DNA of 64,000 nucleotides from JABFSA01 sp963827515 (GTDB lineage: Bacteria; Acidobacteriota; Vicinamibacteria; Vicinamibacterales; UBA2999), in the NCBI GenBank assembly GCA_963827515.1, contig CAWHBF010000025.1, positions 310,001 through 374,000 of the forward strand, in the 5' to 3' direction. The notes below the pieces were generated by a model that was not told the DNA's origin, did not search any database, and worked only from the letters and a program-made list of their open reading frames with translations. Within the stretch, counting starts at the first letter, position 1, and each line of letters starts with the position of its first letter. This document shows, one piece after another, positions 62,301-64,000 of the stretch. The position numbers and the translations under genes are program-made.

Positions 62301-64000
62301 CCCTGACGGGAGAGCTCGAAATCGAACGGCTCGACGTGCGCATCGCCGATCTCCCGATCACCCAGCGGGTGCCGACGCGTATCGTGGCTCGAAATGGTGT
62401 CGCCTATGTCGAGGCCTGGGACTGGACCGGCCAGGGCGCCACGCTGGGCGTGAGCGGGCAGGTCGGTCTCGCGAACCGTCAGGCCGCGATTCTCGCCAAC
62501 GGCAACGTCGACCTGCGCGTGCTCACTCCGTTCACTCGCGAGGCCGGCCTGACGACCGCCGGCCGCTTTCAGTCCCGCATCTCGATCATCGGCCCGGTGG
62601 AGAATCCGAGCATCGACGGCGACGCCACCGTCACGGATGGCCAGATGCGCCTGGCGGATCCGAGGGTCCTCGTCGAGGACCTCAGTATGCAGGCGACGCT
62701 CGAAGGTCGGTCCGCGCAAATCACGTCGTTGACCGGCATGGTGAACGGCGGCGCACTGACCGGCAGCGGAGCGCTCGCGTACTCGTCCGAAGGTGGACTG
62801 GACGCTCAGCTATCCACGAGCATCCGGGGTACGGCATTGGAGTTTCCAGCCGACCTGCGCAGCGAGGTCGATGCGGACCTCAACCTGGTTGCCAACACCT
62901 TGCTCGGCGCTGGACGTCTCTCCGGCACGGTTACGGTCGTTCGCGGCTCTTACCGCGAGCCGCTTGCCGTCGTCACGGGACTCCTGACCGGGCTGCAAGC
63001 GCAGGCGCTCGCGGGTACGACCGAACCGTCGCCGATCCTCTCTGCCCTGGCGCTCGACATACGCCTGGTCACGGACGAGGACATCATCGTGGACAACAAC
63101 TACGGGCAATTCGAGCTAGGCGCCGACTTGCGGGTGATCGGCACGGCAGCTGCTCCCGCGCTCTCGGGACGCGCCGACCTGCGTGAAGGTGGTCAACTCT
63201 TTGTCGGTCGGAATGTCTATACCCTCGGTTCCTTAGCGGCGATCGACTTCACGAACCCCGTGATCATCGAGCCCATCCTCAACATCCAGGCGGATACCCG
63301 CGCCGGCGGTGAGGACATCCAAGTGACGATCACGGGTTCAGCGCAAAATCCGACCGTGGACCTGCGGTCCACCTCCAGCCCTGAGCTCGGCCAGGCCGAG
63401 GTCGCGTCGCTGCTCCTGACGGGCGAGCGGCTCGAGAATCTCGCGCCGGACGATGCGGCCTTCGTCGGAACACAGGTGCTCGGCAATTTTTCGGCTGAGG
63501 TCCTTGGGTTCGCGAGCCGGGCGGTCGGGCTCGACACGATTCGACTCGGCGGCATCGATACTCCGAACCTGCGCAACGATCCAACCGAAACCGAAACGGA
63601 TCTCGACCCAACGACACGGCTCACGTTCGGCAAGAGTCTTCGGCCCGGTCTCAACCTGACGTTCTCACAAAGTTTGCGCGACAGTGACGCGCAAGCCTGG
63701 ATGGTTGACTACGAGCTGAGACGTGGCGTTGAACTGCGGCTCATAACCGACGATGACGATTTGCGGTCTTACGGCTTTCGTCACGATCTGGCGTTTGGGG
63801 TGAATGGCCGTCCGATTCGACCTGGCGCCGTGGTGCGTGAGGAGGTGTTTGTGGCGCGTGTCACCGCTATCAACGTCTCCGTCGATTCCGCCGTGCCGGA
63901 GGAGCGCGTGAGAGCGGTCCTGCGACTGACACCAGGCGATACGTTCGACTTCGCCGATTGGCAGGACGATCGCGACCGCGTGGAGGAGTTGTACCTGGCT
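59383..64000 (+). CDS. tamB: TamB-like protein running into a POTRA domain (partial, split by a repeat)
   Basis: ATG 59383 begins with a membrane anchor (GIAIVALATGIGMLVLLAHLP) and the AsmA/TamB-type DYSLVLDAARLDYNLAAFRVGL. The first frame stops at TGA 61102-61104 within a palindromic repeat. The second frame is open from before the repeat to the window edge without a stop (about 970 codons) and reads TGEVGNVLILDTVSVSQ onward. Near its end are the DUF490/TamB features GRADLREGGQLFVGRNVYTLGSLAAIDFTNP, DLRSTSSPELGQAEVASLLLTGERL and LTFGKSLRPGLNLTFSQSL. Directly after, VTAINVSVDSAVPEERVRAVLRLTPGDTFDFADWQDDRDRVEELY resembles a POTRA repeat of TamA/BamA. The gene would insert or assemble outer-membrane proteins. 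It probably continues beyond the window. Confidence 0.85.
61066..61100. repeat. GGCGGGTCCGC palindrome splitting the TamB-like gene
   Basis: GCGGCGGGTCCGC, TT, CGCGGGACCCGCC form a hairpin at the exact place where the TamB-like frame changes by one base. Reading frame one gives HRCGGSASRDPPHR and a stop; frame two reads through the element and into the normal protein. Confidence 0.88.

Overview
The window is GC-rich, densely coded DNA that looks like a soil or groundwater Acidobacteriota, probably of the Vicinamibacteria type. This is an inference from content: large TonB-dependent receptors with a carboxypeptidase-regulatory N-terminal domain, DUF6152 proteins paired with secreted proteins carrying a PDLSGVW-type motif, DUF5916, DUF1080, NHL and LVIVD propeller proteins, many Tat- and Sec-exported enzymes, and abundant short palindromic repeats. 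No rRNA, tRNA, CRISPR array, prophage or complete insertion sequence was seen.

Layout. 0-4 kb: end of a TonB receptor, a DUF6152/PDLSGVW pair, a DUF1080 hydrolase and an NHL-repeat protein. 4-20 kb: a probable organic or aromatic acid catabolic island with tripartite tricarboxylate transporter parts (TctC, TctA-TctB), a UbiD-type decarboxylase, a molybdenum hydroxylase (2Fe-2S, Mo and FAD subunits plus a CoxG-like factor), an ACMSD-like amidohydrolase, a cytochrome c, a Tat-exported thiamine-diphosphate enzyme, an MFS permease and an enol-lactonase-like hydrolase. 20-24 kb: a second DUF6152/PDLSGVW pair, a radical SAM protein, a DUF2272 protein and a lectin-like secreted protein. 24.7-29 kb: an operon for a MacB/LolCDE-like ABC exporter (adaptor, ATPase, two FtsX permeases). 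29-37 kb: an alpha/beta hydrolase, an MBL-fold hydrolase, a phytase-like esterase, a third DUF6152/PDLSGVW-type pair, DUF1697, YitT and a cyclophilin. 37-53 kb: three TonB receptors, a DUF5916 protein, two amidohydrolase paralogues and a Tat-exported protein with three Rid domains, which together look like an uptake-and-hydrolysis locus. 53-64 kb: YvcK, LVIVD and NHL propellers, an M28 peptidase, a YjbQ-domain protein and a very large TamB-like gene that runs into a POTRA domain at the window edge.

Two things stand out. First, at least six families of short palindromic elements are scattered between and inside genes. Copies lie in frame inside a molybdenum hydroxylase subunit and an amidohydrolase, and at the break points of a TctB domain, an MFS permease and the TamB-like gene. 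Hairpins of one superfamily keep a CTTYAG/CTRAAG loop while the stem changes on both arms together, which suggests selection or copying of structure. Second, the TamB-like reading frame continues directly into a POTRA sequence, suggesting a TamB-TamA fusion.

Many genes contain apparent one-base frameshifts, about twenty in 64 kb and often in short G or C runs. This looks more like an error-prone assembly than mass gene decay, so such genes are annotated as whole genes with the break noted.
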